Notes: generated by a model from the letters alone, not told the origin. A DNA stretch of 64,000 bases from Fibrobacteria bacterium (GCA_020633825.1 JACKCV010000001.1:931001-995000), one strand, 5' to 3'. Counted from the stretch's first letter, positions 48,002-57,588 are shown. Numbers and translations: made by a program.

Positions 48002-49750
48002 TCAGGCCTGGGCCAGGATGGCGGGGAGATCGGACGGGCCGATGCGTCGGGTGAAATCGGCGAAGGTCTCCCCTTCCTGCCGCAGTGCCAGCCATGTCTC
48101 CACGAGGGACTCGATCCTGCCGGGAACCTCCGATGCGGGCACGGAGTTCCAGATCTGCACCGCGCAGCGGGCGTCCCTGCCGGATCCCCCTCCCACGAGG
48201 ATGTGGAAGGCGTCCTGGCGGATCCCCTCGATCTCGATCCCCGTCCCCAGGAGCCCGATGTCCCCGATGTAGTGCTGCGCGCAGGAGTTGGGGCATCCCG
48301 TGAGGTGGATGTTCACCGGGAATTCAGCCGGAATCCGTCCGGTCAGACGCTCTTCGATGGCCAGGGCGGTGCTCTTGGTGGCGGCCTGTCCGTGCTTGCA
48401 GCCCTCGGAACCCGTGCACGCCACGAGGCCTTGGAGGATCCCGTCCGGGTCGGTCCGCAGCCCCGCATCGGACAGGACCCGACGTACGGCCTCGAGGTCG
48501 GCCTCCGGGATGCCGGAGATCAGGATGTTCTGCCAGACCGTCAGGCGGATGTCCCCGTCCCCGTGGCGACCGGCCGCGTTGGCCACGGCCTGGAACTGGT
48601 CCGCCGAGAGCCGACCCGCCGGGACGTGCACACCCAGCCACATCTTGCCGGCGTCCGATTGGGGGTGGGCGCCGAGGTGGGCGGTCCGATCGATGGCGGG
48701 AGCGAAACGGCAGGCGTCGAGGTGGGCCCGCCGCAGCGGGAAGGACAGCCGCTCCTGGACCTTCTCCAGGAAGTACTCGAATCCCCAGTCGTCCAGGAGG
48801 TACTTCAGTCGCGCCTTGCTCCTCTGGCCCCGGTTGGCATTCTCCAGGAACACCGTCAGGATCGCATCCAAGGCGGGAAGCCACTCGTCGAGCCCCAGGA
48901 TCACTTGGGAATCCCGGGCGAAATCGCCGTGGCCGGTGATGCCTCCGAGGGACAGGCGCATCTGGACGCCCTCGATGCCCTCGACATGGCAGGCCCGCAA
49001 CCCGATGTCGTTGGTCTCCTCCAGCGCGGCGATCATGCCGCCTCCGTCGAAGGCCACATTGAACTTGCGGGGAAGGCCATGCAAGTCGGGCGAATGCAGC
49101 ACATGGTGGTGCCACGCCCGGCACAAGGGCCGGACATCGAGGAGTTCCTGCGGGTCGATTCCGGCGGTGGGGTTTCCCACGACGTTGCGGATGCTGTCGG
49201 CCCCCGATCCCTTGGCGCCCAGACCGCACTCCTCCAGCCTCAGGAGGGCCTCGTTCATCGAACCGGGAGCGATCTGCCGCACCTGCAGGTTCGATCGGGT
49301 CGTCAGCCACACCACCCCGTCGCACAACTCGCGGGCGATCCCCGACACCACCCGGGCCTGCTGGGCGTTGAGAATCCCCCCCGGGATGCGCATCCGGCAC
49401 ATGGGACGTTCCTGGACCGGTGCCACGTTGAAGATCCCGTGGAAGCGCGCCAGGAAATTCTCCTCGCCGGCCGGAAACTCTCCGGTGCGATCGAGCTCGG
49501 CGATCCGATTCCGGAACAGCAGGGGATTGCGGCGGCGTTTGATGTCCTCTTCGCGTGCAAGCCTCTTGCCTTCGGCCAACCACCGGGTCTGGGCTCTGTA
49601 TCCCGCGCTGGCTTCGGCGGGGTACGGGCACGGCTCCAATTCGCCGCCGGCTCCGACGAGGTGGGTCGCCGCCTTGAGGAATCCGTCGAGCCATTCCTTC
49701 TGGTCGGCGGAGAACGTTGAGGACGGATTGCTGGTTCCGTGGGTAGACAT
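48002..49750 (-). CDS. nirA: Assimilatory nitrite reductase NirA (siroheme type)
   Basis: A 582-residue siroheme [4Fe-4S] enzyme reducing nitrite to ammonium with six electrons. The cluster ligands are Cys445, Cys451, Cys486 and Cys490 in the classic CTGSEGC-Xn-CPNSC layout. MCRMRIPGGILNAQQARVV, NLQVRQI, RNVVGNPTAGIDPQEL and HLGAHPQSDAGKMWLGVHVPAG mark the repeated domains. It is 30-60 residues longer than the shortest ferredoxin-type NirA, from an N-terminal Ser/Thr segment. It is the first gene of the nas operon, with a sigma54-type element 96 bases upstream. Sulfite reductase is the alternative, disfavoured by the gene context. Confidence 0.92.
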   Translation of the reverse strand: MSTHGTSNPSSTFSADQKEWLDGFLKAATHLVGAGGELEPCPYPAEASAGYRAQTRWLAEGKRLAREEDIKRRRNPLLFRNRIAELDRTGEFPAGEENFLARFHGIFNVAPVQERPMCRMRIPGGILNAQQARVVSGIARELCDGVVWLTTRSNLQVRQIAPGSMNEALLRLEECGLGAKGSGADSIRNVVGNPTAGIDPQELLDVRPLCRAWHHHVLHSPDLHGLPRKFNVAFDGGGMIAALEETNDIGLRACHVEGIEGVQMRLSLGGITGHGDFARDSQVILGLDEWLPALDAILTVFLENANRGQRSKARLKYLLDDWGFEYFLEKVQERLSFPLRRAHLDACRFAPAIDRTAHLGAHPQSDAGKMWLGVHVPAGRLSADQFQAVANAAGRHGDGDIRLTVWQNILISGIPEADLEAVRRVLSDAGLRTDPDGILQGLVACTGSEGCKHGQAATKSTALAIEERLTGRIPAEFPVNIHLTGCPNSCAQHYIGDIGLLGTGIEIEGIRQDAFHILVGGGSGRDARCAVQIWNSVPASEVPGRIESLVETWLALRQEGETFADFTRRIGPSDLPAILAQA

Positions 49751-49816
49751 GGGTTCCCTCGTGGGAAGCTCCGGACGGAGCGTCGCCGCTGGGACCCAAT
49801 CGCTCGGCCGGACCGG

Positions 49817-49832
49817 ACGCAGTGGGGTGCGT
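49817..49832 (-). promoter_or_regulatory. Leader hairpin at the 5' end of the nirA transcript
   Basis: The minus strand reads ACGCACCCCACTGCGT, a 5-bp stem with a six-base C-rich loop. With the start predicted at 49834 it begins at +3, matching the position of the nrtA leader hairpin. A second stem (GCTCC/GGAGC around GTCC) follows later in the leader at about 49768-49781. Confidence 0.45.
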
Positions 49833-49845
49833 GAACGGAGCCAAC

Positions 49846-49860
49846 GCATGGATCGTGCCA
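49846..49860 (-). promoter_or_regulatory. sigma54 (-24/-12) promoter of nirA-nas operon
   Basis: The minus strand reads TGGCACGATCCATGC: TGGCAC, then GC exactly 10 bases after GG, with ATGC where the consensus has TTGC. It matches the spacing of the nrtA element. The predicted start is near 49834, leaving an 83-base leader. Confidence 0.7.
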
Positions 49861-50013
49861 CCTTTCAATCGGGAAGCCGACGTCACTTTGGTGGCGAAGT
49901 GTCAAAAAATGGCTATGGGAGGCGGGGACTCGGGGAGGGGAGCCGGGAATCTCGTGGGGATCGGTGTTCCCGGGCGACGAAGGAATGGTGGATCGGTTGG
50001 TGTGTTGCCAATG

Positions 50014-53000
50014 TCAACGAGACTCGGGAGGAGGAGCGAGCGGGTTTCCCCCGGAACCCGATTCAGCGAGCGCGGACTCCAGAATCCGGGCGGCGTCCTC
50101 GTAGCGGAGGCTTTCCACCGCGTCCTCGAACTCCCGGGCCTTCCCGGAGAGGAGGACGTCCAATCCGGTCCGACGTCGGCTCATCCAATCCCGCGCCGCG
50201 AAGTCGTGACCTCGAAGCATCGACAGGAGGGACTCGATCTCCCCGGGAGGGACCAGGAGGTTGGCCGGGTGGGGAGGAATCTCCTCGACGGGGGTTGAAC
50301 GACGGAAATCGTCCAAGACCCGCACGGTCGACTTCCAGGATCGGACCACCTCCCTCAATCTGGCGCGGACCTCCTTGACGGGCGCGCCCTCCCGCACCGC
50401 GTCCTCGGCGCGGGCGGAAGCCTCCGCGAGCTCCATCGCTCCGATCAGGGCGGCGCTGCCCCGCAGGAAGTGGAGGCGGGCCGAGGTGGAACTCCGGCTC
50501 CAGACCTCGTCCCGGATCGCCGGCACGGCCACCCGGGACTTCCTGAATTCGGCGGGAAAACGCCCGGCCATGGAGAGGAACAGCCGGATGTCGTCGGAGA
50601 GGCGATTGCGGACATCCTCCATGTCGAACCCCTCGAGGTCCGGCCAGGGATCCTCGCCGCGCGGAGGGTCGGCGGGCCGGGATGCGGTGGGCAAGGTCGT
50701 TCCGCGTGTCCGTTCCACATGTTGGCGGACGCTCTGGATCAGCTGGCCGGGATCGAGCGGCTTGGCGAGGAAATCGTCCATCCCGGATTCCATGGCGCCC
50801 TGACGCTCCGAACCGAGAGTCCCGGCGGTGAGGGCGAGGATGGGGAGCTCCATCATTCCGAGGTCGTCGCGGATCCGCCTCGCCGCTTCCCGTCCTCCCA
50901 TCCCGGGCATCTGGATGTCCATCAGGACGATGTCGAATCCCGATTCCGCCGACGACAGGGCCTCCAAGGCCCCCTGTCCATCGGTGCGGATCTCGACCAC
51001 CGCACCCTGGCGACGCAGGATCCCGGCCCCGACCTCGAGGTTGAGGTCGTTGTCGTCGATCAGGAGGATCCGCACATCCGGAAGCCACCGGATGCGCCCG
51101 TCGAGACAGGCCGGAATGGCGGTGTTCTCGAGGATTCCCGAGGACGTCCTCAATGCGCCGTGCACCAGGTCGAACAGGGAGGAGGGGTCGGCCGGTGCTT
51201 GCCTCGGTCCGACCGGGATCGCCGATGGCGATCCGGGAAGGACGATCGTCGGGATCGAGGAGGCCCACGGGGAGGAAGGTTCCGGCAGGGATGGATCGAC
51301 GAGGGCGAGGTGCGGAGGACGCGTGGGCGGAGGATCGTTCGGGGCGCGGACCTCGACGGTCCAGCCGAGGAGCGCGGCCGTTTCGACGATCCCGCGGGAA
51401 AAACCCCGTTCGTCGGACAGGACGGCCAATCGGAATTCGCCCGCGCCCGTGGAGCCGTCCGGGACGTCGGCGGGGGTCGAAAGCGGAAGGACCACGCGGA
51501 AGAGGCTTCCCGCGCCCGGAGTCGACTCGACTTCGATCCTGCCGGTCATCAGGGCGCAGAGCCGGTTGACGATGGAAAGGCCGAGCCCCGTTCCGCCGAA
51601 GCGGCGCGTGGTGGAGGCGTCGGCCTGCGTGAAGGGCTGGAACAGGCGCTCCAGGACCTCCTGTTCGATGCCGATCCCGGTGTCCTCGACCTCCAGGGTG
51701 ACCCATACGCGGTCCGAGGCCTGTTGCGCGGCCGAGGCGCGGATGGAGACGCGGCCTTCGGGGGTGAACTTCAACGCGTTGTTGGCGAGGTTCACCAGGA
51801 TCTGTCGAATGCGGAGCTCGTCGCCGAGCACGCGGTCGGGGAACCCCTCGAGGATCTCGATGCGCAGTTCGATCCCCTTGAGCTGGGCTTGCGAGGACAG
51901 GAACAGTCCGACATCCTCGATCAGTGCTCCCAGGTCGAAGGGAGCCGATTCGAGGCTCATTTCCCCGGCTTCGATCTTCGACAGGTCCAGGACGTCGTTG
52001 AGGATTCCCAGCAGGGAGCGGCTCGCCGATTCGATCTTCGACAGGAGCGTCTTCTGTTCGCGGTTCAAGGACGTGCCGTCCAGCAGGTGGGTCAGACCGA
52101 GGATGGCGTTCATCGGGGTGCGGATTTCGTGGCTCATGTTCGCCAGGAATTCCGTCTTGGCCGCGTTGGCCGCTTCCGCGGCTTCCAGACGCCTCAAGGC
52201 TTCGTCGGCATGGTGGCGACCGGTGATGTCCTGGATCGCCCCGAGGACGCGATCGGGTCTTCCTTGGCCGGAAGGCCCGTCCCACTCGGGCTCGCCGACG
52301 GTCCGGACCCAGATGGAGCGTCCCCGGGCGGTGAGGAAGGGGAGCTCCAGGTCCCAGGACTCGCCGTGCTGGAGCGCGGCCAGCAGGGCGGTCTCCATGA
52401 TGGGGCGAGCCTCGGCGGCGTAGAATTGCACGCTCTCCTCCAGCTTCGGATGGTGCGACGCGGGCAATTCGTGGATGCGGCTGGTTTCGGCCGTCCAGGA
52501 CATCGTGCCGGTGCCGACGTTGTACTGCCATCCGCCCAGGCCGGCCACCCGGCCGGCCCTTTCCAGGAACGCCTCGCTTTCGGCGAGGCGACGTTCGGCT
52601 TGCTTGCGATCGGAGATGTCGTGGGCCAGCAGATAGAAGCCGCGCACCTCCCCCTCGACGACGTCGGGAATGAAATGCACGAGGGAATGGCGCATCCCCT
52701 CCTCCCCCGCCCTGGGAACCGGGGACTCGAAGGTCTGCGGGATGCCGCGCAGCACCCCGAGGATGCGGGACCGCTGTTGGCGGAAGACCTTCTCCCCCAG
52801 GAGCTCCCCGATGGGATGCCCCACGATATCGGAGGGAGGAAGGCCGAACCACTCCTGGAAGGCGTTGTTGGCGAAACGGTTCACGAGCTCTCGGTCCCAG
52901 TACCCGACCAGGGAGGGCAGGGCATCGAGGATCGTTCGGAGATCCCGCCGGGCCGCGTCGAGTTCCCGCGTGCGGTGGGAGATCTGGTCCTCCAGGGAGG

Positions 53001-54402
53001 CGAAGTAGGATTGGAGCCTCTCTTCGGAGGCGATCCGCTCCCGGTCGTCCCGGAAGGTCCATCCCAGGGACGACCTCGAATCTCCGGCGACTTCGATGGC
53101 GGTCGCGGAGACGCGTACCGCGACGCTGTCGCCGAGCCGGTCGACGATGACGGCGGGGGTCCCCCGGAGCATGCCTTCTCGTGCGCGCGCTGCGACGATG
53201 TCCGGTCGGGGCTTGAGCAGGTCGGACAGATTCTGGCCAATCGCCTGGGTCATGGCGTATCCGAAGATCCGTTCCGCCGAGAGGTTCCACGCGGTCACGA
53301 TGCCGTCGGAGGTGGTGCCGACGATGGCGTCGTCGGAGTGCCCGAGGATCGCGGCCAGATGGGCCTCCCGGTGCCGGATCTCGCGGGCGCGCCGTCTGGC
53401 GAGGAGGAAGGCGTGGAGCGCCGCCGACAGCAGGGCCGTGGTGAGGAATCCCCAGAGTGCCAGCCAGAGAGGGGAGGGAAGGCCCAAGGTCTCCAGGAAG
53501 CTGCGCCGTGCCGTCAGTTGCACGCGCCAGGTCCGTCCGAAGATCTCCATGTCCGTGGAGGAGGTGAGATCGGGGATGGAATCCCCGTGGCTCCCCGAGG
53601 TGTAGAAGCGCACCGGCGGGCCTTCCGGGGGGACGTCGAGGATCGAGACGGAAAAACGCGAGGGCACCAGGTTGGCCGAAGCCAGCACCTCGTCGATCAG
53701 CAGGGGGGCGTACGTCCAGCCGATGCAGGCCGACTCCCTCTCCGAGGAGGTGCCGATGGGAAGTCCCGGCGTGTAGACGGGTTGGAGCAGGATGAAGCCT
53801 CGCGAGGGCAGGCCGGAGGCCTGGACCAATGTGATGGGCGAGGAAAGCGTGGCCCTGCCGGATCGGCGCGCCTGGAGGGCGGCCTCCCTGCGGTCCTCCT
53901 GCGAGGCGATGTCCAGTCCCAGCGCTTCGGCGTTGCGTTCGGACGGTTCGATGAACTGGATCACGAAGCGATCCCCGGGGTTGCGGGAGATTCCGTGGAT
54001 GGCGAACTCCGGCTGCCCCTCCGCCCTCATCCGCCGGACGAAGGCGGCGCTGTCCTTCCCGGCGACCCTGCGGATGAAGCCGAAGCCGCGCGCCCCCGGG
54101 AATTCGCTGCGGATGTCGCGCGACTGCTGGTAGGAGCGGAACCGCTCCCGGGTGAGGTCCTCCGGGCCCGAGGCGATGATCAATCCTCGCGTTCCCCGGA
54201 GTCCGTGTTCGTAGCGCAGCAGACGTTCCCGGACCCGTTCGGAGAATTCGTTCCCCCGGGTCTGCAGTCGGGACATCGCGGTCGAATGGTTCGTTCGCGC
54301 CTGGTTCCAGGCGGTCCCGAGGGACAGCAAGGCACCCAGGACGAACAGTCCCACGGAGGCATGGAATGCCTTGCGTCGGATCGTCGGGACCGACATGGCC
54401 AT
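50014..54402 (-). CDS. Hybrid sensor histidine kinase (CHASE-PAS-HK-REC-Hpt)
   Basis: A 1462-residue membrane sensor. Two membrane helices (about 12-32 and 335-358) enclose a periplasmic CHASE-like domain (GARGFGFIRRV, PVYTPGLPIG). Three PAS-like domains follow at about 375-490, 520-640 and 650-760. The HisKA domain has phospho-accepting His758 in ANMSHEIRTPMNAILG; then come the ATPase (NALKFTPEG, DTGIGI, GGTGLGLSI) and a receiver with Asp1162 (VLMDIQMPGMGG). The C-terminal Hpt domain has His1311 (LHFLRGSAALIGA). A degenerate receiver-like segment (about 1000-1100) precedes the true one. This is a full His-Asp-His phosphorelay. It shares one base with the REC-GGDEF gene. Confidence 0.92.
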   Translation of the reverse strand: MAMSVPTIRRKAFHASVGLFVLGALLSLGTAWNQARTNHSTAMSRLQTRGNEFSERVRERLLRYEHGLRGTRGLIIASGPEDLTRERFRSYQQSRDIRSEFPGARGFGFIRRVAGKDSAAFVRRMRAEGQPEFAIHGISRNPGDRFVIQFIEPSERNAEALGLDIASQEDRREAALQARRSGRATLSSPITLVQASGLPSRGFILLQPVYTPGLPIGTSSERESACIGWTYAPLLIDEVLASANLVPSRFSVSILDVPPEGPPVRFYTSGSHGDSIPDLTSSTDMEIFGRTWRVQLTARRSFLETLGLPSPLWLALWGFLTTALLSAALHAFLLARRRAREIRHREAHLAAILGHSDDAIVGTTSDGIVTAWNLSAERIFGYAMTQAIGQNLSDLLKPRPDIVAARAREGMLRGTPAVIVDRLGDSVAVRVSATAIEVAGDSRSSLGWTFRDDRERIASEERLQSYFASLEDQISHRTRELDAARRDLRTILDALPSLVGYWDRELVNRFANNAFQEWFGLPPSDIVGHPIGELLGEKVFRQQRSRILGVLRGIPQTFESPVPRAGEEGMRHSLVHFIPDVVEGEVRGFYLLAHDISDRKQAERRLAESEAFLERAGRVAGLGGWQYNVGTGTMSWTAETSRIHELPASHHPKLEESVQFYAAEARPIMETALLAALQHGESWDLELPFLTARGRSIWVRTVGEPEWDGPSGQGRPDRVLGAIQDITGRHHADEALRRLEAAEAANAAKTEFLANMSHEIRTPMNAILGLTHLLDGTSLNREQKTLLSKIESASRSLLGILNDVLDLSKIEAGEMSLESAPFDLGALIEDVGLFLSSQAQLKGIELRIEILEGFPDRVLGDELRIRQILVNLANNALKFTPEGRVSIRASAAQQASDRVWVTLEVEDTGIGIEQEVLERLFQPFTQADASTTRRFGGTGLGLSIVNRLCALMTGRIEVESTPGAGSLFRVVLPLSTPADVPDGSTGAGEFRLAVLSDERGFSRGIVETAALLGWTVEVRAPNDPPPTRPPHLALVDPSLPEPSSPWASSIPTIVLPGSPSAIPVGPRQAPADPSSLFDLVHGALRTSSGILENTAIPACLDGRIRWLPDVRILLIDDNDLNLEVGAGILRRQGAVVEIRTDGQGALEALSSAESGFDIVLMDIQMPGMGGREAARRIRDDLGMMELPILALTAGTLGSERQGAMESGMDDFLAKPLDPGQLIQSVRQHVERTRGTTLPTASRPADPPRGEDPWPDLEGFDMEDVRNRLSDDIRLFLSMAGRFPAEFRKSRVAVPAIRDEVWSRSSTSARLHFLRGSAALIGAMELAEASARAEDAVREGAPVKEVRARLREVVRSWKSTVRVLDDFRRSTPVEEIPPHPANLLVPPGEIESLLSMLRGHDFAARDWMSRRRTGLDVLLSGKAREFEDAVESLRYEDAARILESALAESGSGGNPLAPPPESR

Positions 54403-55400
54403 CAGGTGGCGGGCGGGGACCCCTGGTCCACCGGGGAGTCCTCGTCGAGAGTGCGCCACTGGAGGCGGTTTCGCCCGAGCGCCTTGGCCCGGTAGAGCGC
54501 CTGGTCGGAGGCGCTGAGCAGGTCGGAGGCGCTGAAGGACAGACGATGGTTCCGATCCCGGCGCTGGGATCCCGACTCGTCCCATTGGGCGGATTTCTCG
54601 TCCCATGTCGCTGCACCGCAGGAAACCGTGACGAAGGTGTCCACCTCGGAGGTTCCATGGGGCAGCTTGAGGGCGCGGATGGCTTTCACCACGTTGGACG
54701 CCACCTTCCGGGCGCCGCTGCCGTCGGTGTCGGGAAGGATGATGGCGAACTCCTCCCCGCCGAAGCGGATCACCTGGTCGCAGGACCTCTTCACCGCTTC
54801 GCGCAGACCTTCGGCGACCTGGCGAAGGCATCTGTCTCCGGCCTGGTGTCCGTAGTGGTCGTTGAATTCCTTGAAGTGGTCGATGTCGACCATCAGCAGG
54901 GAGATGGGGGATCCGGCCCGCAGGGCCCGCAACCACTCGTGCCGCAGGCGCTCGTCGAAGTGGCGTCGATTGGGGAGGCCGGTGAGCGGATCGGTGGCCG
55001 CCTCCTGCCGCAAATCGTCCTGCACGTGCTTGAGGCGCAGATGCGTGCGGACCCGGGCGGTCACCAGGGGCGGATTGGGCGGCTTGGAGATGAAATCCAC
55101 CGCCCCCAACGCCAGGCCGGTGGCCTCCTGCTGGGCCGCATCGTGGCAGGTGAGGAAGATCACCGGGACCGTGCCGAGGTTCGGTTCGCCTTTCAGTGCC
55201 GAACAGAGTTCGAAACCGTCCATCTCCGGCATCTCCACATCCAGGAGAACCAGGTCGGGAGGGAATTCGCGAGCCAGTCGAAGGGCCTCCAGGCCGTTGG
55301 TCGCGAAGCGCACGGAACCGAGCTCGGAAAGGGTCCTGCCGAGAAGGGCGATCACGTTGGGGTCGTCGTCCACAAGAAGAATGTTCGGTCGATCGGGCAC
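54402..55400 (-). CDS. PleD-like response regulator with GGDEF domain
   Basis: A 332-residue response regulator and diguanylate cyclase. The receiver domain (1-120) has DDD at 11-13, phospho-acceptor Asp54 (LLLDVEMPEMDG) and Lys106. The GGDEF domain (130-320) has DPLTGLPNRRHFDERL, VDIDHFKEFNDHYGHQ, and the active site GGEEF at 214-218, with the inhibitory site RSCD five residues upstream (205-208). The GTG start at 55400 follows an ideal ribosome site (AGGAGG, four bases). Its stop overlaps the kinase start by one base, so the hybrid kinase is probably its phosphodonor. Confidence 0.93.
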   Translation of the reverse strand: MPDRPNILLVDDDPNVIALLGRTLSELGSVRFATNGLEALRLAREFPPDLVLLDVEMPEMDGFELCSALKGEPNLGTVPVIFLTCHDAAQQEATGLALGAVDFISKPPNPPLVTARVRTHLRLKHVQDDLRQEAATDPLTGLPNRRHFDERLRHEWLRALRAGSPISLLMVDIDHFKEFNDHYGHQAGDRCLRQVAEGLREAVKRSCDQVIRFGGEEFAIILPDTDGSGARKVASNVVKAIRALKLPHGTSEVDTFVTVSCGAATWDEKSAQWDESGSQRRDRNHRLSFSASDLLSASDQALYRAKALGRNRLQWRTLDEDSPVDQGSPPAT

Positions 55401-55585
55401 GGAACCTCCTCGCGCACGGATGGAATTGCCACGCGACCCTGCCGAGGAAGATACCCGGTTCGAGGTCGCGGATCTCCATTGTATCCCATTTCCGGAGTCC
55501 CCGTGCCCCAAGGGATCTCCGGAAGGCCTCGCGAAGGCGCCCTCCCCCTCTTCGTGGAACCCGGCCCCTCGGGGGTGGATCCTCC

Positions 55586-56479
55586 TCAGGGGAGGGTCGG
55601 AAGGACCATCGTTTCGAAACCCTTCGCCGCCAGGAGGATGGTCTGTCCCGTCCGCAGGGTCGCCGCTTCCTCCAGGGAAACCACCGCACGGGCGATTTCC
55701 CCGGATGCGTCGGCGGTGACCACCACCAGACCTTCGGATTCCTCGAGGGCCAGGACGATGGCGGGAATGCGCAACCGGGGGGTGGATTTGCCGCCCGCGA
55801 AGACCTCCCCCGGAGTTCCCCGCGCAACCACGCGCCCTTCCTCCAGCCGCACGACGCGATGCGCCAGACGCCACACCTCCCCCATGTCGTGGGAGACCAG
55901 GATCGTCGGGTGCTCCACCTTCTCCAGCTGGGAGGCGATCTCCTCGATCATGCGACCGCGCAGCGCCGAATCCAGGGCGGCCAGGGGCTCGTCGAGGAGC
56001 AGCGTCGCGGGGCGGGAGGCCAGGGTCCGGGCCAGGGCCACGCGCTGGCTCTGCCCCCCCGAAAGCCGGGAAGGGAGATGGTCGGCCACGCCGCCCAGTT
56101 CGAACCGTTCCAGGAACTCCGATGCGACCGAATGACGGAATTTGTCGTCCTTGGGGATCCCGTCCAGGATGTTCTGGAAGGCGGTCCGGTGCGGGAAGAG
56201 CGCATGGTCCTGGAAGACGAGTCCCGGAATCCGACGGTGCGTGGGGACGTCGATCCCCCGGGAGGAATCGAACCAGGCGGTCTCTCCGACGGAGATGAAT
56301 CCCTCGTCGGGAGGCAGCAGTCCGGCGAGCATCCGGAGGATGGAGGATTTCCCGCTGCCGGAGGGCCCGAAGATCGCCACCCGCTCGCCGGGTTCGACGG
56401 AGAGTTCGATCTCCAGGTCGAGATTCCCGTGGGCGGAGCGAAGTCGCTTGCGCAGCGAGCAGGTCAATCCCCGCTTCAT
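55586..56479 (-). CDS. modC: Molybdate ABC transporter ATPase ModC
   Basis: A 297-residue ATPase: Walker A GPSGSGKSS, VFQDHALFPHRTAFQNI, signature LSGGQSQRV, LLLDEPLAALD and VSHDMGEVW. A C-terminal TOBE-like region (RIPAIVLALEESEGLVVVTADASGEIARAVV, about 225-297) fits ModC. It overlaps modB by ATGA. The transporter supplies molybdenum for the NasA cofactor in this genome. Confidence 0.9.
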   Translation of the reverse strand: MKRGLTCSLRKRLRSAHGNLDLEIELSVEPGERVAIFGPSGSGKSSILRMLAGLLPPDEGFISVGETAWFDSSRGIDVPTHRRIPGLVFQDHALFPHRTAFQNILDGIPKDDKFRHSVASEFLERFELGGVADHLPSRLSGGQSQRVALARTLASRPATLLLDEPLAALDSALRGRMIEEIASQLEKVEHPTILVSHDMGEVWRLAHRVVRLEEGRVVARGTPGEVFAGGKSTPRLRIPAIVLALEESEGLVVVTADASGEIARAVVSLEEAATLRTGQTILLAAKGFETMVLPTLP

Positions 56480-57144
56480 CGGGACGGACTCGTGCGTTGG
56501 AGGGCGAACAACGCCACCAGACCCAGGAAGGACACGATGGCCATCGCGCCGGCCAACCGGTGCGCGGAGGCGAAGTCCATCTGTTCCACCAGATCGTAGA
56601 GCTGGATGGAGAGGGTCTGGGTCGATCCGGGGATCTTTCCGCCGATCATGAGCACCACGCCGAACTCGCCGAGGCTGTGCAGGAACGACAGGAGGACTCC
56701 CGAGAGGATGGAGGGAAGAGCCAGGGGGATCTCGAGGTGCCAGAAGGTCGCCCATGGTCCTCGGCCCAGGCACAGGGAAGCTTCGCGCAGACGCGGCGGG
56801 ATGGATTGGAAGCCCGCGATCGCGGGGGCCACCAGGAAAGGGAGTCCCGAAACCGCCGAGGCCAGGACGAGTCCCGGAAAGGAGAACAGAAGACCCAGCC
56901 CGAGGTGGTCGCGAAGAAATCCTCCGAGCGCCCCGGAGGGGGAGAGGAGGACCAGCAGGTAGAATCCGAGGACCGTGGGCGGGAGGACCATGGGCAGTTG
57001 GGTCAGGGCGCGCACGAAGCGCGCGCTCCACCCGGGGCGCAGAGCGATCCAGCGGGCCAGGGGAACGCCCGTCGCCACCAGGATGGCCGATGCCGCCGAG
57101 GCCATCTTCAAGCTCAGGATCGTCGGTTCGAGATCGAGGCTCAT
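56476..57144 (-). CDS. modB: Molybdate ABC transporter permease ModB
   Basis: A 222-residue inner-membrane permease with five or six helices. Typical ModB landmarks are TQLPMVLPPTVLGFYLLVLL, GFQSIPPRLREASLCLGRGPWATFWHLEIPLALPSI (the ATPase-contact loop, in pieces) and SLGEFGVVLMIGGKIPGSTQTLSIQLYD. It lies 43 bases after the TOBE gene and overlaps modC. Confidence 0.93.
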   Translation of the reverse strand: MSLDLEPTILSLKMASAASAILVATGVPLARWIALRPGWSARFVRALTQLPMVLPPTVLGFYLLVLLSPSGALGGFLRDHLGLGLLFSFPGLVLASAVSGLPFLVAPAIAGFQSIPPRLREASLCLGRGPWATFWHLEIPLALPSILSGVLLSFLHSLGEFGVVLMIGGKIPGSTQTLSIQLYDLVEQMDFASAHRLAGAMAIVSFLGLVALFALQRTSPSR

Positions 57145-57187
57145 GCCTTCGCCTCCAGGCGGGGGAGGTTCGCGTCCACCGGGGAAA

Positions 57188-57571
57188 TCACAGCATCTCC
57201 AGGGCGACCACGCCGGCGGGGATGTGCAACGAAACCTCGTCTCCGGGGCGATACGGCGAGGGCAGTCCGCTCGTGGGGAGTTGGACATGCACCAGGGTCC
57301 CGTCGTCGAGGATGACCTCCAAGGCCGACAGGACGTCGTTGCGGGAGGCGTCGACGACTCTTCCCACCAGCGAGGAATTCCGGTCGGCAAGCACCACGAC
57401 GGCGGTCTCCTTGAACATGGCGCGCACGCGCATCCCGGTCCGGAACGGGCGATCCGGCGAGGCGACATCGAGGACCAGGGCCCGCAACAGGCCGGCGGGA
57501 GTCTCGACCTCCGCCACCCGGACGCGGCCATCGCCGTGGATCGTTCCGAGGGTACCCGACAAGGTGTTCAT
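57188..57571 (-). CDS. Molbindin-like protein with two TOBE domains
   Basis: A 127-residue cytosolic protein made of two TOBE-type oligomerisation folds: about 1-62 (NTLSGTLGTIHGDGRVRVAEVETPAGLLRALVL in pieces) and 65-127 (SSLVGRVVDASRNDVLSALEVILDDGTLVHVQL). Such proteins bind and store molybdate or tungstate, or act as the ligand-sensing half of ModE. No helix-turn-helix is present, so it is not a regulator by itself. It lies between modA and modB with short gaps, which supports molybdate as the ligand. Confidence 0.8.
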   Translation of the reverse strand: MNTLSGTLGTIHGDGRVRVAEVETPAGLLRALVLDVASPDRPFRTGMRVRAMFKETAVVVLADRNSSLVGRVVDASRNDVLSALEVILDDGTLVHVQLPTSGLPSPYRPGDEVSLHIPAGVVALEML

Positions 57572-57588
57572 GGGATTCGATTCCTCCT

